DNA of 64,000 nt, from the NCBI RefSeq assembly GCF_018613655.1, contig NZ_JAGGPW010000003.1:25780-89779 (forward strand). The letters run 5' to 3'. Shown in pieces: positions 34,528 to 42,432 of the stretch (positions within the stretch are counted from its first letter, which is position 1; each line of letters begins with the position of its first letter). Below the pieces are notes generated by a model. It worked only from the letters and a program-made list of their open reading frames with translations, searched no databases and was not told the origin of the DNA. Source of the DNA: Planococcus sp. ISL-109 (GTDB taxonomy: Bacteria; Bacillota; Bacilli; Bacillales_A; Planococcaceae). The translations under genes were made by a program, and so were the position numbers.

Positions 34528-35373
34528 TTACGCTTCTACGTTATGTTCGCTCGTAATGTCTGTTTTCTTCGGTGAGCTGAACCACAAGGTAAACACGAGG
34601 CCTGCCGTGAAAGTACCCAGGCTGGTGAACAAGACGACCGGATCTGCAGAAAATCCTGGGAACACGACAAACAGCGAGCCAAGGATCAATCCGATAATTG
34701 CCGCATACGTCACATACGTGAAATGCTCGAGCAAATAGGTGATCGCTTTACTGCTGACGACAAACCCGATCATTACGCCAGCTCCGATTGCCATGACAAT
34801 CGGTAAGTTTAACGTTGACAAGGCGTTGATCGCCGTCGAATAAACGCCGATCAACAGCAAGATGAACGATCCGCTGATTCCCGGCAGCAGCATCGCCATA
34901 CTGGCAATCCAGCCCGAGAAAAACAACAGGAAGAACGTCGGCACGCTGAGTTCGGTAATAGGCGCTACATTATCGCTTGTTTGGATAAATGCCATAGAAG
35001 CAAGTGCTGCTCCGATGATCAGCAAAATAACCAAATGGCGTGCCGTGAAATTCTTCTTCACTTCCGCTTGCTTCATGATGTATGGCAATACACCGAGAAT
35101 CAAGCCCATGAAGAAAAACTGCGTCGCTTCGTAATGATTGGACAGTAAATATTCGATAAATCGACTGAACAATAATAAGGTGATGACAATCCCCATGCCA
35201 AGCGGCACTAGAAAGCCGAGCTGCTTTTTCCACTCTCTGCTGAAAAATCCGCTGATCGATTCAAGCAGCCGGTCATAGATGCCAAGGATAAAGGCAATTG
35301 TTCCTCCACTAACTCCTGGGATCAAATCACTGATGCCCATCAAAATACCGCGGTATATATTTTTCCATTCCAT
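34528..35373 (-). CDS. popT: DUF368 polyprenyl-phosphate transporter (PopT family)
   Basis: A 281-residue membrane protein of the DUF368 family, with two related halves each carrying a P-G-[VI]-S-G motif: GISDLIPGVSGGTIAF near residues 13-28 and MLLPGISGSFILLLIG near 160-175. DUF368 proteins (PopT) were shown to flip undecaprenyl phosphate back to the cytoplasmic side, complementing the DedA-family UptA. About 8 membrane helices are expected. The C-terminus is polar (KKTDITSEHNVEA). Its product would act directly after UppP, encoded nearby. No clear terminator; the 150 bases downstream are AT-rich with a short AAAAGGA/TCCTTTT palindrome. Confidence 0.85.
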   Translation of the reverse strand: MEWKNIYRGILMGISDLIPGVSGGTIAFILGIYDRLLESISGFFSREWKKQLGFLVPLGMGIVITLLLFSRFIEYLLSNHYEATQFFFMGLILGVLPYIMKQAEVKKNFTARHLVILLIIGAALASMAFIQTSDNVAPITELSVPTFFLLFFSGWIASMAMLLPGISGSFILLLIGVYSTAINALSTLNLPIVMAIGAGVMIGFVVSSKAITYLLEHFTYVTYAAIIGLILGSLFVVFPGFSADPVVLFTSLGTFTAGLVFTLWFSSPKKTDITSEHNVEA

Positions 35374-35446
35374 GCGTATAATCTCCTCGTCTCAAAATCA
35401 CTTGTACTAGTATAGCACGGGCACACCCGAAACTCGAGCCGCGCCC

Positions 35447-36514
35447 TTACACGAGCGCTTGCGCTTGCTTCATCATCAAATCCACAATATCCGCCGCTCT
35501 TTCTTCGCGGATCAGCTTTCTCGTAGCCTGCCCTGCCCATAATGACATAAATTCCGGGTTGCCTGTCTTTGTGGCAACGCCGCGGATTTCTTTCGTTACT
35601 GTATTATGGGACGGAAATGGCAAGGCTTTGGTTCCCGCTGACTCAAATAGTTCGATAAAACGGTTATTGATGCCGCGTGCCGGACGGCCGGAGAAACTTT
35701 TCGTGACAACGGTACTTTCTTCATTGCTGTCGAAAATCGCTTGCTTGTATGCGGCATGCGCACCGGATTCCTTCGCTCCGACAAAGCGCGTGCCGACTTG
35801 CACCGCCTGTGCGCCGAGTGCGAGCGAAGCGACTAGTCCTCGGCCGTCCACAATGCCACCTGCTGCGATAACGGGAATGGTGATCTCATCCACCATTTGC
35901 GGGACGAGCGCCATCAAGCCAACTTGTGCCCCCATCGGATGCTGCTCATATGAAAAACTGCCGCGGTGGCCTCCTGCTTCACTGCCTTGTGCTACTATGG
36001 CATCAACCCCTGCCGCTTGCGCTTCTATCGCTTCAGCTACCGTCGTAGCCATCGTGATGACCAACACACCGTGACCTTTCGCAGCTTTCATTTGTTCAGG
36101 CGACAAACAGCCGAACGCCGTGCTGATGATCGGCACATCCAGCTCCAAACAAAGGCGGAACTGTTCCTCGCCATAGTCAGGAGACTGAAAGGATGAGCCA
36201 GGTTGTTCAATGCTCAACTCCGCATAGGCGGGGCGCAGCGCTTCTTGCACTTCTGTGAGGCGTGAAAAATCATCTTGTGGATTATCGGCGAATAAATTTA
36301 CAGCGAATGGCTTATCGGTTTGTTCCCGAATGCTCAAGATTTCTGCACGCAGTTTCTCCGGTGTCAAATAAGCGGCGCCAAGAGTGCCTAAGCCTCCCGC
36401 TTCCGAAACTTGCGCTACAAGTTGTGGGGTGGTCGGCCCACCTGCCATACCGGCTTGGATAATCGGAAACTCGATCTCGAGCAAGCGGCAAATATCTGTG
36501 TTCAATGTAATCAT
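35447..36514 (-). CDS. Nitronate monooxygenase-like flavin oxidoreductase
   Basis: A 355-residue FMN-dependent TIM-barrel enzyme of the 2-nitropropane dioxygenase/nitronate monooxygenase family. IEFPIIQAGMAGGPTTPQLV at the N-terminus, AQGSEAGGHRG (about residues 177-187) and VIAAGGIVDGRGLVASLALGAQAVQVGTRF (split by the flavin-phosphate-binding glycine turn, about 215-245) define the family. It probably oxidises propionate-3-nitronate or related toxic nitroalkanes, though FabK-like enoyl reductases share the fold. AGGGAGGA precedes ATG. It stands alone on the minus strand 75 bases upstream of popT. Confidence 0.83.
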   Translation of the reverse strand: MITLNTDICRLLEIEFPIIQAGMAGGPTTPQLVAQVSEAGGLGTLGAAYLTPEKLRAEILSIREQTDKPFAVNLFADNPQDDFSRLTEVQEALRPAYAELSIEQPGSSFQSPDYGEEQFRLCLELDVPIISTAFGCLSPEQMKAAKGHGVLVITMATTVAEAIEAQAAGVDAIVAQGSEAGGHRGSFSYEQHPMGAQVGLMALVPQMVDEITIPVIAAGGIVDGRGLVASLALGAQAVQVGTRFVGAKESGAHAAYKQAIFDSNEESTVVTKSFSGRPARGINNRFIELFESAGTKALPFPSHNTVTKEIRGVATKTGNPEFMSLWAGQATRKLIREERAADIVDLMMKQAQALV

Positions 36515-36640
36515 GACTTGTCCTCCCTATTATATTGTTACTTATCAGTATCCCAGTCTTTTGGATTTCTTCAACCGGGAACCTTTTCCCGGCCGTCTGC
36601 GTTCTTAATACCAGCATCTAGGAGAAGGCGGGATTGCAGC

Positions 36641-36886
36641 ATGAAAGGCTTTCTTTCGTTAGTCACTATCACGTTGATCGCTGTTTTTTGCGGATTGATC
36701 ATTTTGGCATTTTACAGCGAACCATTCGAAAATTGGCAAAACCAAGAGCGGCTTCAAGCCTATACAGAAACAAGGGAAAACACGGTTCCGCAGCGGCACG
36801 GCAAAGTCCGGCAAGCGGGAGCTACTGAGGCGTCACAGCCCATCACTGCCTATACGGCATCTGTCCGTTCGTGTCCGGCGCCGTAA
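36641..36886 (+). CDS. Small membrane-anchored hypothetical protein
   Basis: An 81-residue protein starting MKGFLSLVTITLIAVF. A single N-terminal hydrophobic helix (about residues 4-25) is followed by a polar, basic, repeat-free tail ending SVRSCPAP. It could be a signal-anchored extracellular peptide. AGGAGAAGG lies about 12 bases upstream of ATG, slightly long. A terminator follows 4 bases after the stop, supporting a real gene. Its 3' end overlaps the frameshifted tail of the convergent VOC gene, but not that gene's probable true end. No family recognised. Confidence 0.5.
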   Translation: MKGFLSLVTITLIAVFCGLIILAFYSEPFENWQNQERLQAYTETRENTVPQRHGKVRQAGATEASQPITAYTASVRSCPAP

Positions 36887-36890
36887 CGAA

Positions 36891-36926
36891 AAAATCCCCC
36901 AACCGCAAAAGCGTTTGGGGGATTTT
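36891..36926. terminator. Bidirectional terminator
   Basis: AAAATCCCCCAA pairs with TTGGGGGATTTT around a 12-base loop. It lies flush against the natural stop (36928) of the convergent VOC gene, which supports that gene's reconstructed end. Confidence 0.9.
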
Positions 36927-36927
36927 C

Positions 36928-37774
36928 TTATGCATAGACGATTTCGATTTTGTTGCCAGATAAATCCCATTGCCACTGCCGCGCCTTCTGTATGAAGCTC
37001 AGCTCCGTAAGCTTGCAGGCGGTCGTGCATCGCTCGTTGCGCTTGTTCATCGGATACGCGGATTACATAATGGGACCAGCCTGCTGCAGTGTCCGGCAAT
37101 GCAGGAATTCCCGTACCGCTCCAAATGTTCAACCCGATATGGTGATGGTAATTTCCGTCGGATACGAACAGCGCTTGGTTGCCGAGACTTGCCACAAGGC
37201 CGAAGCCGAGCACCTCGGTGTAAAATTCACGCGCTGCTTGGAGATCAGAGACATGAAGATGGATATGCCCAAGAACCGCGCCGGACGGCATGCCACTCCA
37301 TTTCTCCCCTGATGCAGCATGTGCGACGGCTTCTACATCAAGAGGAGCGACTGTCATATGGACATGCTCTCCCCGCCATTCCCACTCGCCCGCTGCGCGG
37401 TCCCGGTAAATTTCGATGCCGTTTCCTTCTGGGTCCGAAAAATACAAAGCTTCACTCACCTGGTGGTCGGAAGAGCCCAGCGGAATTCTTTGCTGATGGA
37501 GATGCACTAGCATTTTTCTAAGCTCCTTGCGATTCGGAAGCAAAATGGCGAAATGAAAGAGTCCTGCGTAGCGCCCCGTTTTCAGCTTCAACTCTGGTGT
37601 GTGTTCAAGAATCAAAATCTCTTGCCCAGCGACTCCGAGAATCGTTTTGTTTGCCTGTTCCTCTATCGTTTCGAACCCTAACACCGGTGTGTAAAACCGG
37701 CTCATTTCCGCTAGATCCACTACTTTCAAGGTCAAGCTCTCGATATGCTGCACCGGTTTTTCATGAAAATTCAT
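36928..37774 (-). pseudogene. CatE-like catechol 2,3-dioxygenase, C-terminal frameshift
   Basis: A two-module VOC extradiol dioxygenase. The first half begins IESLTLKVVDLAEMSRFYTPVLGF; the second has LGHIHLHVSDLQAAREFYTEVLGF and then YHHHIGLNIW. The metal-ligand histidines are present; the C-terminal glutamate is expected at the end. After GAAVAM the frame runs on with unrelated sequence to 36833. Dropping one G of GGG near 36965 gives DLSGNKIEIVYA and a stop at 36928, the normal family ending with the metal-binding glutamate. AGGAGG lies 7 bases before the ATG at 37774. Divergent from a YodB/CatR-like repressor. Either one insertion error or a recent mutation. Confidence 0.8.
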
Positions 37775-37792
37775 TGCTGTTCCTCCTATCAC

Positions 37793-37837
37793 TTACTATT
37801 TGTAACTAATTTCATTTTAATAACCAAGTTACGTCAA
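37793..37837 (-). promoter_or_regulatory. Promoter and YodB/CatR-type operator of the CatE-like gene
   Basis: On the minus strand TTGACG (37837-37832), a 17-base spacer and TGAAAT (37814-37809) form a promoter. TTACTATTTGTAA at 37793-37805, with arms TTAC/GTAA, overlaps the expected transcription start. It resembles the operator described for YodB/CatR, as I recall it, and is well placed for repression. Confidence 0.5.
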
Positions 37838-37899
37838 GTCATCTGTTTTTTAATCCGTTTAGGAATATGCTATTATGAAGAAAAAGGAGCGGTGAACAT

Positions 37900-38232
37900 A
37901 TGAAAAGTACGGAAATTTGTCCGCGTTTTGAAGGGGCCATCTCCTTGCTGGGGCAGCGCTGGACAGGGTTGATCATCCATCAATTAATGGACGGGCCGAA
38001 GCGTTTCGGCCAGTTGACCGAAGAAATCGGCATTAGCGGCCGCCTCCTGTCCGAACGCTTAAAAGCGTTGGAAGTCGACGGACTGGTGGCGCGAACGGTT
38101 CATCCGGAAACTCCAGTACGGATCGAATATTCTCTGACACAAAAAGGTGCTTCGTTAAAACCGGTCATGGCTGAAATCGAACAATGGTCACAAAATTGGA
38201 TAGAACCACTAGAGCCAGCGGAAAATTCCTGA
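37900..38232 (+). CDS. HxlR-family redox regulator (YodB/CatR-like)
   Basis: A 110-residue DUF24/HxlR winged-helix repressor. The segment CPRFEGAISLLGQRWTGLII and the wing TPVRIEYSLTQKG are close to B. subtilis YodB and CatR, which sense quinones and diamide through a conserved N-terminal cysteine. Here that residue is Cys7. The C-terminal cysteines used by YodB for intersubunit disulfides are missing (the protein ends in PLEPAENS), so sensing would be of the one-cysteine type. It is divergent from a CatE-like dioxygenase, as CatR is linked to catDE. An extended -10 (TG-C-TATTAT, 37869-37876) and AAGGAG precede the start. Confidence 0.83.
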   Translation: MKSTEICPRFEGAISLLGQRWTGLIIHQLMDGPKRFGQLTEEIGISGRLLSERLKALEVDGLVARTVHPETPVRIEYSLTQKGASLKPVMAEIEQWSQNWIEPLEPAENS

Positions 38233-38272
38233 CAGCCCAAAAAGCAGGTGATTTTCCGTGACTTTTTACCTT

Positions 38273-38314
38273 TCTGTATAGACAGAATATTCGAATATCT
38301 GTTAAGGTTATAAT
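38273..38314 (+). promoter_or_regulatory. Stacked palindromes and -10 box before the coiled-coil gene
   Basis: TCTGTATAGACAGA (38273-38286, arms TCTGT/ACAGA) abuts ATATTCGAATAT (38287-38298, a perfect 12-base palindrome). TATAAT follows at 38309-38314. The palindromes occupy the -35 region, so a regulator may control this promoter. Confidence 0.45.
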
Positions 38315-38341
38315 AAAGAGGGTGGAGAAGGGGGCAGACGG

Positions 38342-38653
38342 ATGTCGATGTATTCCAATTTGACGTATGAAAATGATACACGAAAAATTGACAAAGCGAT
38401 GAAAAAGTATGAGGACAAAAAAAATGCCGCATTGGTGTTACTGGCAGAAATTGATATGCTGAACAAAATGGATGACGTGGAAGATACGATCCTCTATAAA
38501 CAGAAATCGATGAAAGAGAAACTGATTGCCACTGAACGCCAGCGCCGGGAAGTCGAAGAAATGCTGATCAATTATATCGGCAAATATAATGACCGCGACT
38601 TGCACCGCTACACAGAGCTTTTGGAAGAACTGAAAAAAGACAAACCGAAATAA
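38342..38653 (+). CDS. Coiled-coil hypothetical protein
   Basis: A 103-residue, highly charged, alpha-helical protein (MSMYSNLTYENDTRK...). Residues 15-100 show heptad spacing of hydrophobic residues among Lys and Glu, predicting a coiled coil such as an antiparallel helical hairpin. No membrane segment, cysteine or known motif. GGTGGAGAAGGGGG lies before ATG. It is a single gene with a clear promoter region containing two palindromes and its own terminator, so its expression may be specifically controlled. Not recognised. Confidence 0.6.
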   Translation: MSMYSNLTYENDTRKIDKAMKKYEDKKNAALVLLAEIDMLNKMDDVEDTILYKQKSMKEKLIATERQRREVEEMLINYIGKYNDRDLHRYTELLEELKKDKPK

Positions 38654-38689
38654 CAAAAAGCAGGACTGAACATCAGTCCTGCTTTTTGT
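38653..38689. terminator. Bidirectional terminator
   Basis: ACAAAAAGCAGGACTGA pairs perfectly with TCAGTCCTGCTTTTTGT around three bases. It serves the coiled-coil gene; the corA-like stop codon lies in its right arm. Confidence 0.9.
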
Positions 38690-39623
38690 TTGCTTCTCTT
38701 CTATCATCAAACGACCGGAGAATGTCGCCGGTCCACCCTTTTTGCTTGAAGTACAAATACAGCAAGAATGTAGAGAGGAGGATGACAGCAAGGGACATTA
38801 CATATCCATAGCGCAAATCAAGTTCCGGCATGATTCGGAAGTTCATCCCCCATAGCGCCCCCCATGCCATGACAGGCGTAAAGAGCGTCGTCAAAACCGT
38901 CAAGGTCTTGACGATTTCGTTGCCCCGGTAATTGGCCACCACGTTTTCCATATCGACCATATTATTGATTTCATCTTCATAGGAGTCGACCAGCATAACG
39001 CAGCGGTCGATGCGCCGGGAAGTCCGTTCGTACTCCCGGTATTCGCGCACATTTCCTCCGAATGTTTCTTCGACCACCATACTGATTTCCCGAAACCCCA
39101 TTATTAGATGTTTCCATAAAAGGATTTCGTGGCGCACTCCCTCAATTTTCTCTAGGGTTTTGCGGTTGTTATGCTCTTTAATATTCCACAACAGCTCATG
39201 AAGTCGTTCTTCAAAATTATCGATCTTATGCAAAACAGATCCGACCATGCCGCCAAGCAAAATCATCATCACTTCAATTGAAGAGTCGGCATTTTCCATT
39301 TGCTTAATCATCAAATGCCTAGGCATGTCCATGTCTTCTTCGAAATCTACAGTGCTTGTCACCAAAAGTTCCGGAGACACATAGAAGTGGAACACATCTC
39401 GCACATCCCGCGCCTGGCTGCTTTGCTTATAGATCAACGAGCCCCACAATACTTCGCTCCCGGCTTGTGAGGTATCTGTGTGGATAACGTTGACGGTTAA
39501 TGTTTGCGATTGGTCAATCCATTGTTGAAGCTTCGGATTATCCTGCAATAATTGCCGGAAATCCGCCGCTTCCATGGCATTCTCCTCTTGCCACACTGCT
39601 TTCGCGAATTGATGTCGCGGCAT
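38673..39623 (-). CDS. CorA-family divalent cation transporter homologue
   Basis: A 316-residue CorA-like protein: a long soluble, largely helical N-terminal domain (to about 245) and two C-terminal membrane helices. The pore signature is GALWGMNF, a Trp variant of YGMNF, ending the first helix. The loop after it is RIMPELDLRYGY rather than the usual acidic MPEL pattern, though MPEL itself is kept. It should form a pentameric Mg2+/Co2+ channel; the Trp variant may alter selectivity. GGGGGG precedes the MPRHQF start. No riboswitch is visible in the short leader. Confidence 0.8.
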   Translation of the reverse strand: MPRHQFAKAVWQEENAMEAADFRQLLQDNPKLQQWIDQSQTLTVNVIHTDTSQAGSEVLWGSLIYKQSSQARDVRDVFHFYVSPELLVTSTVDFEEDMDMPRHLMIKQMENADSSIEVMMILLGGMVGSVLHKIDNFEERLHELLWNIKEHNNRKTLEKIEGVRHEILLWKHLIMGFREISMVVEETFGGNVREYREYERTSRRIDRCVMLVDSYEDEINNMVDMENVVANYRGNEIVKTLTVLTTLFTPVMAWGALWGMNFRIMPELDLRYGYVMSLAVILLSTFLLYLYFKQKGWTGDILRSFDDRREANKKQD

Positions 39624-39687
39624 AACCGGCCCCCCTTTCTTCCCAACTAATCGAGCAGATGGTGTTCACCTAAACAACATAAAAAAT

Positions 39688-39707
39688 GCCGCTCGATTGC
39701 AAGCGGC
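39688..39707 (-). terminator. Terminator of the small acidic-protein gene
   Basis: GCCGCT pairs with AGCGGC around 8 bases; on the minus strand ATTTTTT follows. It lies 13 bases past the stop of the 57-residue gene. Confidence 0.65.
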
Positions 39708-39719
39708 CGCATACTCTGC

Positions 39720-39893
39720 TCATTCCTGTCGTTCGTCTGCTGTTTGGTCCCGATATTTTTCGTTGGAGTTTTCTTTATACTCCAATTCCCTATCCGGCAT
39801 CAGATCTATCTCCTTATTCGGCGGCTGATGGCGCCCAGGCTCCACTTCCGGCAAAAGTTTTTCACCTTCCTGGCCTTTTTGTTCCTTGTTCAT
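39720..39893 (-). CDS. 57-residue hydrophilic hypothetical protein
   Basis: A short frame, MNKEQKGQEGEKLLPEVEPG then NKEIDLMPDRELEYKENS to TADERQE. Acidic, without hydrophobic core, cysteines or repeats, so probably intrinsically disordered. GGGAGGG stands 8 bases before the ATG, and a hairpin with a T-run follows the stop, which together support a real gene. It lies between the NUDIX gene and the CorA homologue on the same strand. Function unknown. Confidence 0.55.
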   Translation of the reverse strand: MNKEQKGQEGEKLLPEVEPGRHQPPNKEIDLMPDRELEYKENSNEKYRDQTADERQE

Positions 39894-39960
39894 TTTTCGA
39901 GCCCTCCCGGAGTTGCGTTTCTAGTTCTTTACCCCGTTTCGAATTTTCGAACCCTGCACA

Positions 39961-40374
39961 TTACCGGGAGAGAAGTGATTGGAACAGCTCCAAATCGTCC
40001 GGGTAGGCAAGTTTCAGCTCCTGTAATTGTTCAAGCGATTTCCACGCAACATCTTCAATCAGAAAATCCCCTTCAGGGACAACCAGCTCTCCACCTGTCA
40101 CTGCGACTTGAAAATAATGCAATTCAAATGACACCGCAGAGTTTTCATACGTGCCCCCTCTGACTTTCAATTCATTGAGCGCTTTCACAGTCACCCCTGT
40201 TACTTCGCGAAACTCACGCTCGCAACATTGCTCCAGCGTTTCCCCAGCTTCGATGCCGCTCGCAGGTATTGACCAGTTGCTGTCTTCTTCCGGTGCTTTT
40301 TGAAGCACCATCAAAATTTCATTCTGTTCATTTACGCAGACGCCTGCAGCGCCCCGCCAATTTGCCATTTCCAT
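39961..40374 (-). CDS. NUDIX hydrolase
   Basis: A 137-residue NUDIX-fold hydrolase starting MEMANWRGAAGV. The Nudix box is present with expected spacing: GIEAGETLEQCCEREFREVTG followed by V (about residues 38-59), containing the REFREVTG metal-binding helix (canonical REUxEExGU). One glutamate of the EE pair is replaced (FREVT), a modest deviation. It hydrolyses a nucleoside diphosphate linked to some moiety, possibly as house-cleaning. AGGAG precedes ATG at 40374; the upstream part of the longer frame is leftover GrpB sequence. Confidence 0.77.
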   Translation of the reverse strand: MEMANWRGAAGVCVNEQNEILMVLQKAPEEDSNWSIPASGIEAGETLEQCCEREFREVTGVTVKALNELKVRGGTYENSAVSFELHYFQVAVTGGELVVPEGDFLIEDVAWKSLEQLQELKLAYPDDLELFQSLLSR

Positions 40375-40389
40375 CAAATCTCTCCTATC

Positions 40390-40616
40390 GCCTTTTTCTC
40401 GACCGCCTGTTTTCCTTCGATTTATCTCCCGATATCCAGTGGATTTAATGTTTAATACCGTTTTCAATTCACCATAAACTGCCGCTTCTAGAGGGTGCTC
40501 CCGATATGGTGCACAGCTAAACAATGCTTCCCTAATGAATATTGGATCTCGCCGAACGCCGCCTCAAGAGATGCCGGCCAAGTTTCATTGGAAGCCATGA
40601 CTTGAACTTTCCGCAT
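40390..40616 (-). pseudogene. GrpB-family relic with internal deletion
   Basis: The start is normal (AAGGAGCGGGGG before ATG at 40616) and reads MRKVQVMASNETWPASLEAA to VHHIGSTL, the N-terminus of a GrpB (nucleotidyltransferase-like) protein, then TAG. A different frame directly after reads YREHPLEAAVYGELKTVL, which matches the region near the C-terminus of the same family. The roughly 80-100 central residues are missing. The junction sequence ATCGGGAGCAC fits both flanks, so a deletion through short homology is likely. Beyond about 40400 the match fades. It is not functional. Confidence 0.65.
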
Positions 40617-40651
40617 GCCCCCGCTCCTTCTATCGTTGAGACCACACCAAA

Positions 40652-40710
40652 AAATCACCTTTCCTAAAATGGTAGTCCTCTGACTGCCATTTTACAAGAA
40701 AAGGTGATTT
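40652..40710. terminator. Long imperfect hairpin after the GNAT gene
   Basis: AAATCACCTTT and AAAATGG-AGTC pair with GACT-CCATTTT and AAAGGTGATTT, with small bulges and loop CTCT. It lies 58 bases past the GNAT stop on the minus strand and probably terminates it. Confidence 0.6.
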
Positions 40711-40767
40711 GTTGACTGCTGTTTTCTGCGGTTCAGTGAATCCCGCTTTAAAGTATTGCAAAATCCA

Positions 40768-41220
40768 CTAATTCTTCAAGACGACCCGGTGCGTGACATC
40801 TGGCAAGTTCACATCTCCTATAAAGCCGTTTGCCCGGTAAAAAGCATCTGCTGTTGAAGAATCCGTCCGCACGACCAGCTCTCCGAAATGACCTTTTGCA
40901 AAATCGATGATCTTTTGAAGCAGTTTAGTACCGAGCCCTTCTCTTCTCGCCGCTTTGGCGATATAAAAGCGGCGGAGCCTGCCGATCCCTTCTTTTGTAG
41001 AGTATGGATCCCGGTTCAGCCCACCGATCGCAATCAGTTTGCCGCGCGGATCAAAAACACCGAATAACACTTCGCCTTCCTGGTCGAACCGATTACTCCC
41101 GTCCTTGTATTGATCCACAAGCCTTCGCAGAAAACGATAGCCTTCCGCTTCGCTTTCTTCTACCAGTTCGGCTACATTGACATCGTGTAAATTATCGATG
41201 GTTTTAATTTCCATTGGCAT
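40768..41220 (-). CDS. GNAT N-acetyltransferase
   Basis: A 150-residue GNAT protein. The acetyl-CoA-binding motif is AARREGLGTKLLQKIIDFA (about residues 95-113, with R-x2-G-x-G/T), after the strand RLRRFYIA; VRTDSSTADAFYRANGFIGD supplies the later motif B. GGGGGA stands 8 bases before the MPMEIK start; the longer frame begins inside the ribosome site region. Substrate unknown. It follows the TatC gene on the same strand by 85 bases but is probably separate. Confidence 0.8.
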   Translation of the reverse strand: MPMEIKTIDNLHDVNVAELVEESEAEGYRFLRRLVDQYKDGSNRFDQEGEVLFGVFDPRGKLIAIGGLNRDPYSTKEGIGRLRRFYIAKAARREGLGTKLLQKIIDFAKGHFGELVVRTDSSTADAFYRANGFIGDVNLPDVTHRVVLKN

Positions 41221-41305
41221 AGTCAAATCCCCCTTCAAAATCGGCAAGAGCAGAAAAGACTATCCGAAAGTCATTTGAGTTTTGGACAGCCCTTTTCTCT
41301 TTCCA

Positions 41306-42187
41306 TCACACAGCCGTATCTTCCATGCGCTCATTTCGCGCTTCCATTTTCTTCACGATAAAAATACTCGCTTCATACAAACCCACCATCGGCACCAACA
41401 CTAATAATTGGCTCAAAAAATCAGGAGGGGTGATGAGGGCGGAGACGATGGCCAAACCAAGATACGACCACTTCCGCACTTTTTTCATAGAAACCGATGT
41501 TAGCACTCCGATAGAAGACAAGAACAGGGCTAAAATCGGCATTTCGAATAATAAGCCTAACGGAATCGTCGTCATAATCAAGAAATGAATGTATTCATTT
41601 GCTGAAATCATCACATCAAAATTAGCTGCCCCTAAACTGATCAGAAACTGATAGCTCAACGGGTTGACGATGAAATAACCGAATGACACCCCGAGCAAAA
41701 ACAACACCAGCATAGCCGGCGAATACAAACCGAGAAACCTGGCTTCCTTCTCCTCGAGGCCCGGTTTGACGAATTGCCAAAGAAAGTGGATCAAAAACGG
41801 CAAGGACAAGCCAAGTGCCATCGTGGCAGAAATCGACGTGTAGAACTTAATGACTTCAAGCGGCCCCAGTATGATGAGTTCATTGCCTTTTACAATGTAT
41901 GGAAACCAAAAATTCAAGGTCGAGAAAACGAGTAACAAGAAGAACACAAATACAAATAAACTTTTGATCAATTGCTTCCGCAAATCTCCCAAATGATCGA
42001 CCAAAGTCTCCACTCTGTCCTGCGGGTCGCCGGGAGGCTTCTGTCCACCTCCCGAATCTTTCGGTCCCTCGCCCGTTTCCTGCTCCGTTTCGGAATCCGC
42101 TTTCTGTTTGTCTAGTGCCACCGGATCTTCGCTCACCTTTTTCTTATGCAACGGACTGATCAGTTTGCTTTCTCCGTACGGATCCAT
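41306..42187 (-). CDS. tatC: Twin-arginine translocase subunit TatC
   Basis: A 293-residue TatC, the receptor for folded proteins with RR signal peptides. Six membrane helices follow VDHLGDLRKQLI, the conserved amphipathic entry motif with Glu/Asp and Arg. FLIHFLWQFVKPGLEEKEAR and the late FGYFIVNPLSYQFLISLG, ITPPDFLSQ are TatC signatures. An unusual polar extension of about 60 residues precedes helix 1 (rich in Lys, Glu, Gly, Pro), longer than in B. subtilis TatCd or TatCy. It is the last gene of the dehydrogenase-tat operon, 10 bases after tatA. Confidence 0.92.
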   Translation of the reverse strand: MDPYGESKLISPLHKKKVSEDPVALDKQKADSETEQETGEGPKDSGGGQKPPGDPQDRVETLVDHLGDLRKQLIKSLFVFVFFLLLVFSTLNFWFPYIVKGNELIILGPLEVIKFYTSISATMALGLSLPFLIHFLWQFVKPGLEEKEARFLGLYSPAMLVLFLLGVSFGYFIVNPLSYQFLISLGAANFDVMISANEYIHFLIMTTIPLGLLFEMPILALFLSSIGVLTSVSMKKVRKWSYLGLAIVSALITPPDFLSQLLVLVPMVGLYEASIFIVKKMEARNERMEDTAV

Positions 42188-42197
42188 TTAACCACCT

Positions 42198-42413
42198 TCA
42201 CAAACTATCGGTTTTCTTCGTTTCTTTCACTTCTTTTGTGTCTTTTTCGTCTTCATCGTCATCCATTAGCCCTTTCGTTGACCGCTTGAATTCTGAGAAA
42301 GTCTTACCGACTGCCCCGCCGATTTCCGGCAGTTTTTTGGGACCGAAAATAATCAGCACGATGACCAAAATGATGATTAAACCCGGTACGCCGATAGAAG
42401 CTAGTCCACCCAT
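42198..42413 (-). CDS. tatA: Twin-arginine translocase subunit TatA
   Basis: A 71-residue TatA/E protein: one N-terminal membrane helix ([13 protein letters not shown]), the hinge [20 protein letters not shown] forming the amphipathic helix, and an acidic/basic tail. It oligomerises to form the Tat pore. AGGAGG precedes ATG. It lies between the GMC dehydrogenase gene (19-base gap) and tatC, forming a minimal TatAC system as in Gram-positives. Co-transcription with a Tat substrate suggests a dedicated translocase. Confidence 0.92.
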   Translation of the reverse strand: MGGLASIGVPGLIIILVIVLIIFGPKKLPEIGGAVGKTFSEFKRSTKGLMDDDEDEKDTKEVKETKKTDSL

Positions 42414-42432
42414 ATCTTTTCCTCCTCACAAA

